Source: Medicago truncatula (taxonomy: Eukaryota; Streptophyta; Magnoliopsida; Fabales; Fabaceae). Taken from it: a stretch of 64,000 nucleotides of DNA. A program made the position numbers and the translations under genes. Every line of letters begins with the position of its first letter. Within the stretch, counting starts at the first letter, position 1. Below are positions 37,748 to 55,011 of this stretch, in pieces. The notes below the pieces were generated by a model. The model was not told the origin of the DNA and did no database searches. It saw only the letters and a program-made list of their open reading frames with translations. The stretch is from NCBI RefSeq assembly GCF_003473485.1, contig NC_053047.1:3487001-3551000 (forward strand), read 5' to 3'.

Positions 37748-38022
37748 AGGATACTTTGTCATGCTACATATGTTGAACATCATATCCAGTGGTGTTGTGG
37801 ATTCATGGATGCAAGTATGTATAAGATTTTTTTAACAAATATTATAAATTAATTAATTTTATTCTTACATGCTAATATGATAAACTAATATTATGTCATC
37901 ATTTATTTATTTAGATATTTGCGGATTCAACTCCCTTTCAAAAGGATGAAGTTAAAAATGTTCAAGAACGCTGTGCAAATTTGATTCTGGAACTTATCGA
38001 AGCAAATGAGGATTCATTGTAG
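37748..38022 (+). pseudogene. Ulp1-like (C48) peptidase fragment of a CACTA element
   Basis: The frame RGYFVMLHMLNIISSGVVDSW is followed by a GT-AG intron (37815-37914) and IFADSTPFQKDEVKN...ERCANLILELIE to a stop at 38022. This fits the C-terminal end of the Ulp1-type cysteine peptidase carried by many plant CACTA elements. The homology begins at the catalytic Cys region, where C is replaced by R, so the upstream His and Asp parts are missing. Confidence 0.6.
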
Positions 38023-38713
38023 TGCGAGACTGGTTTTTGGAGCAGGTGGGGGGAGTAAGCTTTAGTGAGACTGGTTTTCTTTTTTTAGCAATTGGGGTTT
38101 TAGCTTAGTGTTAGCCCTGTTTTGAGTTTTATATTATTTGCATTTTGGTTCTAGTACTTTAATCTGTCGGTGCACAGTGGCAATATTTACTTTCTAATGA
38201 CATTGAAGTTCAATGGTTTATTTTAAATAGTACATGTGGATTTTGGTTATGCACTTTAATGTATCTTCCTATTACACTGCAATATAGTGCATTGGATATT
38301 CTGCATGCATGCAGTGGACAAAAAAAAAATGGAAGCCAATTCTGCATGTGTGCTATATAAAAAAAAAAATAAAAAAAAAAGTATTAACTTTTTAAGACGG
38401 TTAAAACTGTGTGACTTACGAAGTTAATATCTTAGGTCGGGTAAATATTAACTGACTTACACATTGAGGCCTTAAGTCGGTTGCTAAATCCGACTTCAAA
38501 AGCTGAAACTTCTTACTACGGGAGCTATTAGGTCGAACGCGTGCCCGACTTACAAAGCTTTTTTAACTGACTTAAACAATGAGGCCTTAAGTCGGTTGCT
38601 ATACCCGACTTAAAAGGAAGAAACTTCTTACTACGGGAGCTGTTAAGTCAGCCTCGCGCCCGACTTAAAAAGCCTTTTTTAACCGACTTAAAAAGGGTTT
38701 TTTGTACTAGTGC
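37748..38713 (+). mobile_element. CACTA element right end, family 2
   Basis: It ends ...GGGTTTTTTGTACTAGTG at 38713; from outside this is CACTAGTACAAAAAACCC. The subterminal part (38390-38700) is full of TAAGTCGG/CCGACTTA repeats and two copies of GAAACTTCTTACTACGGGAGC. The terminus and subterminal repeats differ from those of the 23.6-27.5 kb element. The left end is not found. Confidence 0.85.
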
Positions 38714-39268
<555 letters not shown>

Positions 39269-41928
39269 GATAATTCAAGTTAGTTAGTGATTTAATCAAG
39301 TTTGTTTGGTTAATCACATTAGTAATCTAGTTAGTTTAGTTTGTTACAAATTTACTAGATTCAAGCATAAGGTTGTTAGGGTTTGATAGATTACTTGTCT
39401 TTCAAGCAACTTAACAAAACAATGTATATAAGCTCTTTTCATGTGTATTTCACATATCAATGAAATCACTTCTTTCATAATTCTAATCTCCTCATTCACC
39501 TATTCTTTCTATTCTCTCAAATCCAATAAAATCAAAACCCTAAGAAAAACTCTAGCTTGTTGATCAAGCTTTAAAAGATGCGCTAACAAATTGGTATCAA
39601 AGTATGGTTTTGTTCTAAGGGGTGATAGAGAACTTCAATCACGCAATTATCAAGGTAGAAACATTGAAGGAGTGACCATGAATGGTAGTAGTAGTTTCAA
39701 CACTCATCTTCCAGTTCTTGAAGCGTGAATTGGGAAACTTGATTGTGACCGGTAGTGATGTGAATGAGATAGAAACGTTCAAAGGCAAAATGATGAAAGA
39801 GTGTGAAATGACAGATTTATTAAAGCTAACATATGTTCTTGGCATGGAATTCACTGAGATTTTTGAAGGATGTGTTATGCATCAAATGAAGTATGCATCT
39901 GATATATTGAAGAGGTTCAAAATGGTGAGCTGCAATCCATTATCATCACCTACTGAAACTAATTTTAAAATGGTGGTGAATGAAGAAGAAGAACTAGTAG
40001 ATCCTACATTGTTCAAGCATATTGTGGGATCACTAAGGTATATGTGCAATAGTAGACCTGATATTGCATATGCAGTTGGTATAATCAGACGATTCATGAG
40101 TGAACCAAGAGCATCTCACCTGCTAGCAGCTAAAAGAGTGATGAGATACATCAAAGGAACACTAGAGTATGCATTTTGTTTCCTAAATGTATAAATGAAA
40201 ACTCTACGGAATTTATAACTTATTCTGATGCAGATTGGTTGGGAATAAGCGAGATAGGAAGAGCACATCAGGTTACCTATTCAAGTTTCTGAATGCTCCA
40301 ATTTCATAGACAACAACAAATCGGCTATAAACTTAGTAAAGAATCCAGTTTTGCATGGAAGGAGGAAGCACATTGAAGCTAAGTTTCACTTTCTTAGGGA
40401 ACAAGTAAACAAGCAAGCATTGAAGATTGTCCATTGTTCTACTGAGCTGCAACTTGCAGATTAGTTCACTAAATTACCTCTGAAGGTTGGCAGGTTCATC
40501 AAGCTAAGAAGCTTGATTGATATGTGATAGATTTTTTTAGCAAGTTTACTAAATACTATCGAAGTAGTAAAAATATCGTTCCCACAAAGACTGTGTTAAT
40601 CTCAATTTAGCAATAAGGTAAATATTTAGGATGTATAAATTTCTTTTAGTTGTCCTAGGCAGTAGTTTTGGTTTGCATAAAATTAAATAAACAGAATGTA
40701 AAGATATAGTTGGAAAGAATAAGAGAGAGATGAGATTAGGTCTTTCGAATCATTTATGTTCCCCTAATTGGTATACTGCACCTATTCTTATGAATGATTT
40801 TCTAGTTCCACGATAGTTAACAAAATAGTCCTAATCAATCCCTTGAGTTAGGACCCTCTTCTCAAACTACAGCCCCTAATTCCTTAGGTGGTCTAATAAT
40901 CTTTGAAGGTTTTAAGAACATTAACCTAATATCACTAACAAACGATTATCCATTCCTAGACTAACCCTGTTTATTAGAACAATTCAATTCTGTCTAAGTA
41001 GAAAGCTATGGTCAGTAGTCATTTATTCTCACTAAATCATGTTTATATTTGATCAGGATATAAAAAGCATTAAGAACAATTGAATTGAATAAAAACTAGA
41101 TTGTCATTCAAAATAAATAGAGTTTCACAGCAACATGGTTCAATTAGGGTTACAAAGAATCATCTCAGACCTAATCTCTAAGAGATTTAGCTACTCATAA
41201 TTGAGTTTACAAATAGCATAATCAATAGTGGAATCAAAACATAAACGAACCGGTAAAAGGTTTAAGAAATCGCCCTCCCAGCCGTCTTTAGGTCTCAAAA
41301 TCGCACTTTGCTCTCTCCAAATTGTAACCCTTGTCTTTGGAATAGACTTCCGCTTAAATAGGCACATAATTTCGCCTAAAATCGTGCCACGATTTAAGTA
41401 AATCGTGGCACGATTCTCCTTGAATCGCAAATCGATGAATTAGGGTTTCCTCAGATCGTGTCACGATTATGCCATCGTGACACGATTGCCTTGTGAACTC
41501 CAATTTGTAATCAAAATACATATAAAAAGACTCTAGAATTAGCGAATGACGGACTGTCATCAATATGACAAAAGTTGAAACTTGAATTAAGGGAGGATGT
41601 TAGTTGATAATTCAAGTTAGTTAGTGATTTTAATCAAGTTTGTTTGGTTAATCACATTAGTAATCTAGTTAGTTTAATTTGTTACAAATTTACTAGATTC
41701 AAGCATAAGGTTGTTAGGGTTCGATTGATACTTGTCTTTCAAGCAACTTAACAAAACCATCTATATAAGCTCTTTTCATGTGTATTTCACATATCAATGA
41801 AATCACTTCTTTCATAACTCTAATCTCCTCATTGACCTATTCGTTCTATTCTCTCAAATCCAATAAAATCAAAACCCTAAGAAAAACCCTAGCTTGTTCA
41901 TCAAGCTTTAAACCTCCGCTAACAAAAA
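39269..41928 (+). mobile_element. copia LTR retrotransposon fossil
   Basis: Two direct LTRs of about 320 bp lie at 39269-39589 and about 41603-41928; by eye they are about 95% alike, so the insertion is probably a few million years old. A tRNA-Met-type primer site (TGGTATCAAAG) follows the first LTR and a purine tract precedes the second. The inside holds only the end of the reverse transcriptase and RNase H region (39720-40530) and, at about 40530-41580, another repeat inserted or joined. It is broken, with most of the coding part gone. It sits in intron 2 of the duplicated oxidoreductase segment. Confidence 0.88.
40530..41580. repeat. repeat segment inside the copia element
   Basis: It starts near a CTATCGAAGTAGTAAAAATATCGTTCC stretch, of a type seen in plant LTR ends, and has no similarity to copia coding sequence. 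A related text occurs at 51480-51590. It includes four ATCGTGNCACGAT palindromes (41381-41486). Family unresolved. Confidence 0.4.
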
Positions 41929-41942
41929 TAGTACACTGTATA

Positions 41943-44017
<2,075 letters not shown>

Positions 44018-44387
44018 TCATCAAATCAAATGACTATTATTTATATAGATAGGAGTTGTACGTTAAAATGCTTGAATCATTCTAATATTTGTTCATTTAA
44101 GAATAATAAGTGTCCATTCCCTTTTCTTATTTTATGTATGTCAAATTCATTCAACCAATGCATGAAGATGACTTTGGGGATAAGTTCATGAAGTGATGTA
44201 ATGGTATACGAGGAGCAATCTCATTCAACCAGGAGCATTCGGTTTTGCTGCTCAACTTGGATCTCCAATATTTATATTCTAACAATTAGACTAAAAGTTA
44301 TGAATCTTTTTAATTAATAATTAAGTTTATACTTCTGCAATTCATAAAAAATTTAAAATTATAATAAATAAACATGCGAATTTAACT

Positions 44388-44490
44388 CAGTTGATAGCGA
44401 CATTGCATTATATATTAAGAACCGAGATTTAAATTATATATTCATCACTTATTCACCTTAAAAGGTAATTTCTATCGACCAAACTACTTA
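44388..44490 (+). mobile_element. decayed SINE (second family)
   Basis: AACTCAGTTGATAGCGACATTGCAT, then a decayed B-box part and CACTTATTCACCTTAAAAGG with an A-rich end. Same family as 43500 and 56735. Confidence 0.6.
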
Positions 44491-45016
44491 ATAAAAAATA
44501 TATGTTTTTAATATCTATAAGTATAGTCAACTCGGGTGTAAGTTCAACAAAGGCAACCAAAAAAATATCAAAAACAAAACCTCTTATACAACAATTTTCA
44601 ACATTAAAATAAATACAATCTTATATAAAATTAATATTGTCACGACAAAAATTAAATTATACCAGTTTTTTCAAAATTAAAATTAATAAAATCTTATATA
44701 AAAGTAAAGTTTTCTCCTTAAAAAAAAAAAAGTTTCCTTTCACTAAATAATTGCTTTCTAGTTACTGTTCTTCCTTGAGTGACTTCACGCCTGACATCAG
44801 ACACAAGCACGTACAATTCAATTATGAACAAAATGTATTTGATCATGTATTTGTTCATAAACATATTGTTAGGAAAAACTAGACTTAATTGTTTCTTTAA
44901 GGTGGAATATATTTCGTTACACACATGTAATTAAATAGACAATCATCCGGAAGCAATTTTAGAATGCAATAATAAAGATAAAATAATTGACAAAAAAAAT
45001 TTAGAGTACAAATCAA

Positions 45017-45187
45017 GTTGCTTGGGCTCTAGTGGCAAAGAGCTCTTTCCAAATACGTATTCGGGGAATACCGGTTTCGATTCTCAGGGGGAACAACGCT
45101 TGGCCAGTGCGCATGCCTATACACACGAGCCGGATTAGTCGTCCACCTTTGGTGGGTCGGAAACCGGTGCGAAAGCAAAAAAAAAAT
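45017..45187 (+). mobile_element. tRNA-derived SINE (first family)
   Basis: TTGGGCTCTAGTGGCAAAGAGC (A-box part), GGTTTCGATTCTC (B box), CGCTTGGCCAGTGCGCATG, GGATTAGTCG, GGTCGGAAACCGGTGCGAAAGC and an A tail. Same family as 31825-31995. It lies between the two oxidoreductase units. No clear target duplication. Confidence 0.8.
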
Positions 45188-46066
45188 TGTGGAAAAATGA
45201 CGAAATCTCAAAATCAAACGTAAGAAGACTGAACATATGTGGAAATCACTTATTTAACAAGAATAAGGAAAAACAATTTTGAGGTGTAATTTTCGGATCA
45301 AAATTGTCCTTAATCACTCACAAGAAGAAGTAAGGTGGTGACATATACACAATGTACAACGTGAAATTGCATGATCCAACCTCGAAGACTTGTTTATTCT
45401 TCTTAAAAAGTTAAATTTCTAACTAATAAACTATTTGACTGAGAATTAAAAAATCACGGGGAGATAGTACAATTAAATCTTGCAGCAAAGAACATTAGAA
45501 AACTACTACACCAGAACCCAAAGACCTTTCTTTTGTTTCTCTCAAGCTTCTCAGCATGTTCTCCTTCAAGTTGTTTTTCCAAGTCATAAATCATTTCCCA
45601 GTGATTATAAAAAGCAGAGCAGCTTATCCAAACTCTTGATTTGTACTATAAACTTTCATGAAAAGATTGTACTTTCAAATGGTAAAGACTAAAATTTCAA
45701 GATTGTAAATGAGTGAAGAAACAAGGTTTTATAATGTTTTTTAATTATATATATTGTGCAGATGAACATTGCATTAACGGTTTTGTTTCATTTACTTTAT
45801 CCCATTTATCGTCATTTATAAAAGATATAGACACAATATTATTTTATAAAAAAGTTTGGATTTTTAATCACGCCACGATTTTTTCAGAACTTCAATATCA
45901 ATTTTGAATCAATTTTCAACATTAACGATTTTTTGGATAATTATAAAAAATAACAAACATATATCTCTTAGAGATTTATTACTGCATAAACACACAAATA
46001 CACTTTCTAGTAACCAAAATAGTACAAATTCAAAGCCATGAAATTTATGAGCTTGATTATTCATGC
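45188..46066. other. 3' flank of oxidoreductase gene B
   Basis: 45600-45840 is the uninterrupted counterpart of 30780-32040 and so shows the original site for the MITE, the TA tract and the SINE of unit A. No gene. Confidence 0.55.
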
Positions 46067-48131
<2,065 letters not shown>

Positions 48132-48499
48132 TCAAATGGTTATTATTTATAGATAGGAGTTATATGCTACAATGCATGAATCATAAGAATTAATTTCCTT
48201 TTTCTACTTTATGTCAAATTAATTCAAGCAATGGATGAAGATGACTTTGGGGTCAAGTTCATGAAGTGATGCAATGGTATACGAGGGAGCAATATCATTA
48301 AAGACAAATGAAAACGACAAGGGAGTACTAAGAGCATTCGGCTTTGTAATGTTTGCTCAACTTGGCTCTTCAATACTACTATAATGTAACAATTAGACTA
48401 AAAGTTTTTTTTTTACCGATTAGACTAAAAGTTATGAATCTTTTTAATTAAATAATTAAGCTTATACTTCTTCAATGCATAAATAATTTAAAAGTATAC

Positions 48500-48789
48500 T
48501 CCCTCCGTTTCAAATTAGCTGCGCCATTTTTCATTTCACACATATTAAGACAAATGTATAAATAAAAGAGAGAGAAAAATGGTTTTAAGTTCTCTTGTTA
48601 AGTATTGGTGCATTCTCCATTATTGTAAATGCAAAGTGGAATATATTGAATTGGAAGTTGTGAAAGTAATATTAATTAGAGTTATAAAGGGAAAAAAATA
48701 ATTAATATTGTATTGAAAAGTGAAATGACTCAGTTATTTTAGGACATTTTTTATTTACAAATGGCTCTGTTATTGTGGGACGGAGGGAG
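48500..48789. mobile_element. Stowaway MITE (290 bp) upstream of gene B
   Basis: The ends CTCCCTCCGTTTCAAATTAG and GTGGGACGGAGGGAG are inverted, with TA on both sides (48498-48499 and 48790-48791). It lies about 480 bp before the gene B ATG. Unit A lacks it near 44310. Confidence 0.9.
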
Positions 48790-48979
48790 TAACAAATAAA
48801 AAGATTAGATAAAAAGGTTCAATAGGTGAGTTTAGTACTGTTGATAGAAAAATTGTATTATAAATGTAAACAAAAATCTTTAATAAATGTAAAAAACGTT
48901 TTCTTTCACCAAATAATTGCTTTCAAGTTACTGTGCTTCCTTAAGTGACTTCATGCCTGACATCACACACAAGCACGTA

Positions 48980-49686
48980 CACAAGCATTCGTTAAGGACC
49001 ATAATTAGTAAATATATTATGAAAATGCATGCAATTAATGTTTTGGAAATCGAAATATTTGACTTTCTTAGAGAATAATTGTTTATTTTGAATAGCTTAA
49101 AGAGTGTCCCGATGACACTCGTTAACAAGACCCAAAGTATAATAGCAACGATGTTCTTTTTTAAAAATGAATATAATTGACTAAATAATAATGTTTTTTT
49201 ATTAAAGTATCATGATCGTTAATAGAGTCAGAGACCAATTTAAAAACTTAGTACAAAGACAGGGACCAATTCAATGGTTTAATCGTTTATATTGCATTTG
49301 AGTAATGCCTCACGCAAAACCGGATGTTGTAGGACATTCTTTGAGCAAGGGACAGTAGCATATCTAGGATACTTGTCTCGTTTTCTCTTCATTGTAACGT
49401 TCGCATTGACTATTCCACTAGATATTTGACACATACATCTTGTAAAAACATAACATGACTACAAAGTTGTTTGATTAGGGTGAATTTGATTTGATTTCAA
49501 AGTCTTCTGTGTAATTGTTTCTCTTCACGATCATTTCTTCAATTAATTTCATAACTCGACTAAAAAAATTGTTATGACAAAGTGTTATCTAAATCTAAAA
49601 CTTGAACCATTAGAGGAATAGAGGGATTTTATCACTTGACCTTTAACACTTCAATAGTTGAATAATGGGATTTTATCTCCCTTTTA
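48980..49686. other. intergenic, no gene seen
   Basis: AT-rich DNA. 49220-49290 (AGACCAATTTAAA, AGGGACCAATTCAATGG) resembles part of a MITE arm. Nothing else supported. Confidence 0.4.
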
Positions 49687-50516
49687 AGTGTGTGTTTGGT
49701 TGTGTGGTGGACAAAATTGATTTTGATATAATTGATTTTGTAGAATTGATTTTGATTAAAAGTGAGTTGAGTGAAAAGTGATTTATGTTTGGACACCTCT
49801 ACCATAGAAGTGATTTACATGAAAAATGTTGTTTGACTATTTTGTGTCAAAATTGATTTTGGTTGTGTAAATGACCAAAATGGATTATTTTTTTATAAGT
49901 TGTGCATTTAAAATATATTTCATTTAACTTTTCTACAAATTTCATTTCCAATTTTAGTTAGTTATTTATTATTTTATTTTTTTTGGTCACGTTAGTTATT
50001 TATTTTTATGTTACTTTATTAATTTTAATACAATTTTAATAAAATAAGCTTTCTACCAAAAATAGATTATTAAAAAAAACTATCAGCAACCAGAGATTCA
50101 TATTTATGGGTTCCAAAAATCATACAGGATTATTAAGAAAGGCTTTTTCCTTGAGTTTTCTGCGACACCAAAAAATGAAAAAATTCACAGCAACAATAAA
50201 ATAACGCAGACAACAATCAACAGTGAGATATTGTAACAGTTTTCTTAAGTAGGTGAATGGATCTGTCAAATATAAAAGGTATGTGAAAGGAAGTGACAAG
50301 ATTCAAGGGTAAAAGAGACAAATGGTGTTGTGTACTTTCACGTTGGATAGACACGATTTCAAGAAGCTAGGGAGAGCAGCTTCTCCAAGAATCGATTTTG
50401 TAGATGAAAACGTATGGTGGCGGTAAGGCGTTGGAGGAAAACCAAACACAGTGAAATCACGTTTCAGGAATAGGACGTGCGTTTAAGTGTTTTCGCCGTG
50501 CAACCAAACATAGACT
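49687..50516. mobile_element. terminal-inverted-repeat element, class unresolved
   Basis: AGTGTGTGTTTGGTTGTGTGG on the left pairs with CCGTGCAACCAAACATAGACT on the right. The inside is non-coding and has repeated AAATTGATTTTG strings. The target duplication is not clear, so a hAT or PIF origin cannot be chosen. Confidence 0.55.
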
Positions 50517-50639
50517 AAGTTTTTCTTCTTCTTAGTCCCCTTATTCCATGTGCTAGAGTTCTAATCTCTTGACATGGGTGACACAAAGTAAATCATCTCA
50601 AATCTCTATACAGTTTCTTTTGCAAACGCTATGCACCTT

Positions 50640-52330
50640 AAAGGTGCATACCATCTTCTCTATGGTTTGGAACTCTTATAAAACAAATTAAAGACCTTTG
50701 GCTTCACCAAGTCGCCTACTTCAAATTCTTTTCTCTCCGCAATGGTGTCCATGGCCCTGCCCTTGCCATGTACTCTCCTAAGGATGTGTTGTTCTTATAT
50801 CTTCATTTGGTTCCTTAACCTCGTGATGTTTATCCTTAATTCCCTGTTGATATTGAGACCCTATTTTTGTTGTCCACCTCCTTTAGTTGGGCCTTCATAT
50901 ACCTTCACTAAGAAGCATTGAGTAGCGAGAATTGCTCTTCCATCTGGTTTTGCTCATTTCCACTCTACATGAGTTAACTTACGCTGGAAAATACACCTAC
51001 GTGAGTTAACTCACGTTAAAAATACACATGCGTGAGTCAATTCACGCTCAACTATTTTACGAAAATGAGCAAAAATAGATGGGAGAAGAGCAATTACCTT
51101 GAGTAGCTCCATGATCTCTCCTTTCGGATTTAGACATGTTAAAAACCTCTTATTCAACATTTAACCGGACATCAACCTATCCTAACTCAACATCTACCAT
51201 GACTTTGGTTGTAGCTAGAAAAGGTTGACCAAAAACTAAAGAGAAACATCAATAATAATTATATCAACCGGAAACATCAATTTGTCATGGTTGCAACTCT
51301 TGTTTTCTCCTTTAATGTGCATAAACAGTCATAAAAGATATCTCAGTAGCACTACACAATTCATAGTAAAACAATAAGAACTTTTTTGGGTTTATTTAAT
51401 AGTTTTACAGAAAAATAAATTGGGACCCTACGTAATAACATAAATTGCCTTACTGAAATTAATCAACGATCTCCAACAACGACGTCAAATTTTTATGGAT
51501 AATTTAGCAATTGTACTAAATTATTGTTCAAGTAATAAAATTTACAAGCTCGTATCCACAAGAATTGTGTGATTTCTACTTATAAATTCAATTGTATTGG
51601 GGATTATAAATTTGAGGGGTTGCACAACACATATAAGTTTGATTTGGATAAATTCAACAGTTAAAACTGATTAGGTCGTTTTCAAATCATTTATCTTTCG
51701 TTACTTGATAATCTAGTCGGTTATTATAATTGTTCGCTGATAATTACGACAAATTTAACAAAATAGTTATGATCAATGTCTTGATCCATAACCCTCTTTT
51801 TTAATCATGATCATCTTCTTTAATCTTGACTCATAGGTTAAAACTTAGTATCACAAATGCGATAATACAATATGTTAAAGATATATTACCGATTATACGG
51901 ATAAATTAGGTCGAGTCTCAAAATCTAGGGTTAGTAGTCATTAGAGACCTAAATCAATCATATATTCGTAAACATATAAAAATCATTAAGAACAAACATT
52001 AACTAAATGAAGACTAATCCAAAATTCTGCAAAGTCTTTTAAAATCCTAAAGACTTTTTTAAACAAAAATTATCCTTTAAAATCCTAATTCAATACACCC
52101 TCCTAAACTTGCAATTACATAAAAGAGTACTCTGCGATTACAAGATTCAAGTAATTACAAAGATAATCTGCTTGACCCAATCTAAGAAACCTATCGCTCA
52201 TACTAATGTTTAGTGGGTTTAATGAATAGGTCAAGGCCAAACTTGAGATTTAGTGGGTTTGTGGGTAGGAGTACGAGTGGGGGGTATGGAGGGTAACATT
52301 TTCTAATATTTTAATGAATTTTCTAATCAT
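50640..52330 (-). mobile_element. gypsy-type LTR retrotransposon fossil
   Basis: On -, about 51300-51150 reads like the protease-region start of gypsy elements (FGQPFLATTKVMVDVELG). About 50860-50690 has ERKEFEVGDLV-like wording, which is found at the end of gypsy integrase. 51480-52330 resembles LTR-side sequence, though no matching pair of LTRs is seen. The element is badly broken and old. Confidence 0.5.
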
Positions 52331-54818
52331 AGAGCCCAAGCCCAATAATTTTCATACGTATGACGAATGCCATGACATTCAACCAAAAATATGCTCTCAA
52401 AAAAAAAAAAAACCAAAAATATAGTAAGATATTTGACAAAAAAAATAAAAATAAATAAGCTGCTTAATGAATGTATGGTCAATAATCTGCACAATTTTTT
52501 TTGTTGGAAATAACGGACAGCATAAATTTTGATTCATATGTTTCTTATAATAATTTGCATAAGTTTGATTCATATGTGCATCACCAATAATGCTAAAAAC
52601 ACTATTTTTAGAGAAGAACGATCACTTATTGTGGTAGTGTTAAAGAATAAGAAAAAGAATATGAAAAAGGGTTTTCATGTTTATAATGCCGGTTACAATT
52701 TTTTCTTTTAATCTAGGTTTGTTATTTTTGTTATTTTTTTTCTTTTCTTGATATGACTTTTGTTTAACAATTATAATTGAAAAATATTTTGGTGCAATTG
52801 GTTCATCATATGCATCACATTTACTTAAAAAAAAAAAAATTTCCATCACTCACTAAGACACTTACTCTCATATTATATGAAATTTACATATGTCATGCCA
52901 TTTTATATGAATCTCATATTGATTGTACTCTATAGGAGAGTGAATTTTAGAGTGAGTATTGGAAATAATGTTTCTAACATTCTACATCTCATCAGCTAAT
53001 GTTTTTTGACAATTTTCTTTTTATACAATAAGTACTATGGAATAGATTTTATTTCAATTAAAATTTTAAATTGTCTTTAATTGCAACAAACACACATAAT
53101 ATTTTTTTTGTTGTTCAAAACAAACACACATAATACAATAATACGAAAAAGGATAAAATAGAAAAATAAACAATGTGAAATAAAAAATATTTGAAGAAAA
53201 TACTACGAAATCTACAGACTCAAATTTTTATATAGTTCGCCCACGACAAGATTGCTTACCAGAAAGAAACTACATTTTTATTTTGGACTCTCTCACCTCA
53301 TTTTTCATTAACTCTACACTTTATTTTTTCTGATAGAAACGTAATTTTTCTTTTGCTTAATTTGGTAGAATCCAAACATATTACTTTCATAATGTTGGTC
53401 CAAGATTGTATTTTTATGTTTTAGTGAAATTTGTTGTGTTATGCCATTGGATACATTCACAAGGAATTGTACCTAAATTTGATGAAAACAAATATTTTTA
53501 AGAATTAAAAATGTAATAATATGAAGCTCACAAAAAAAAAACTATGGTTATCAAAGGAAAATTAATAAACTATGATAGTACGTCTATGGTTACAAAAAAT
53601 TGTCCATGCAAATTAAAAAACAAAAAAGAAACATGTCTATCTAAATCTTAGTACTATCATTGAGGTGTTATAAATAACAAATGTGAGACTTATAAATGAA
53701 CAATAAATGATATTTTAGATAAATAAATTGATTAACTATGTACTGAATACGTTGCTTTAAGGTGTTGATTAGGCCAGCAAGTTAGAAGTATTTGGACAAT
53801 ACGTGTACACTCTCAAATTTGTATAAGCAAACACCATGTTTATATGACACGTTCATATGTAGTGGGTCATTGCAATCACACATGGGTGCCTACTCTTACA
53901 AATGCAATTCATCAAATCACAATGTGAATCTCAAATTAATATTTAAAATGTGAAGACTATGATACTCTAAAGTTTGGTCGTATTATTTTTTATTTTTTTA
54001 TAAAAATAAACGATATTCAATTAAATTAATAAAGTATATCGATAAAATACAAATTTAAAATCGTTTAAAACATAAAGAATGGATATGCGAACAAACTCAC
54101 AACATCTATGTTAATAGCGTAAAACAGAATATATATGCCTATAAATATGACTATATCTAAATCTCTGAAATACTCAAGTCTTCGGATCTACAACGTTGAC
54201 AATGTCAATCATTGATTGAATCTGCACTTGTCCAAAGCTAACTTTTCAACCTGAATCAGATAAACACCGCACTAAGATAGGAACTCAACACGCACATTAC
54301 ACAAATAAAAGAAATCAAAATAAGTAGAGTCGTGCAAACACGACAAAATCACAAAAAGAAACAAAAGACTGGAAATATGTGTAAATCGTTTATTTAAATA
54401 AAAAAAAACGGAAAAATAATTCAGATGAACGATTTTAGATCAAAGTTGACTATAAATCATCCCAAGAGAGAGGAAGAGTGTTTGGTTGTATTATTGTATA
54501 TCTAATTATCATTTAACTATTCTCAATTTTTTTGAGCGGATTTAATTATTTTAACATGTCAGATTTTTTTTATTAATTTATTTAATAACAAAATCAAATT
54601 TTATTCAAGATTTTCTTATAGAATACCGATATCGAATCAAACTTATTTGACGATAGTTTGAGGTGGATTTGGCTTCCATGTTGAAATTGCAGTATTTAAC
54701 CAATAATTCTATTGGTATTGATTATCATTTTGGATTCGCTAACATCATCCACAACAGAGCATGTTAGATTGAGTGTATAAACGAGTCTTTTGTGGCCACA
54801 TCATTCATTTTACGTTAA
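52331..54818. other. intergenic, no gene seen
   Basis: AT-rich sequence with poly-A and poly-T runs. Short open stretches (for example 52529-52711) lack any recognisable protein wording. Confidence 0.45.
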
Positions 54819-54827
54819 TATTTAATA

Positions 54828-55011
54828 GAGGAGTGTTATTTGAACAACCAATTTGGTGACAACTTATTTGATAACCATATTTTACAAAGAAAAAAGTGGT
54901 ATTGACACGGAAACCATAGCAATAGAGAGATAAAGTAAAAAGTAATGTGAGTATGAGAGAAAAAGTTGTTGCAAAAGTTATCACTAAATGGATGTTCAAA
55001 TATCATTTCTC
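54828..55011. mobile_element. Mutator-like MITE (184 bp)
   Basis: GAGGAGTGTTATTTGAACA at the left pairs with TGTTCAAATATCATTTCTC at the right, and GGTGACAAC with GTTATCACT further in. The 9-bp duplication TATTTAATA is at 54819-54827 and 55012-55020. Confidence 0.85.

Noticed and set aside
52529-52711. Small secreted-like protein with a hydrophobic start
   Set aside because: Short, AT-rich, ends in poly-Lys and poly-Phe strings, and has no gene context.
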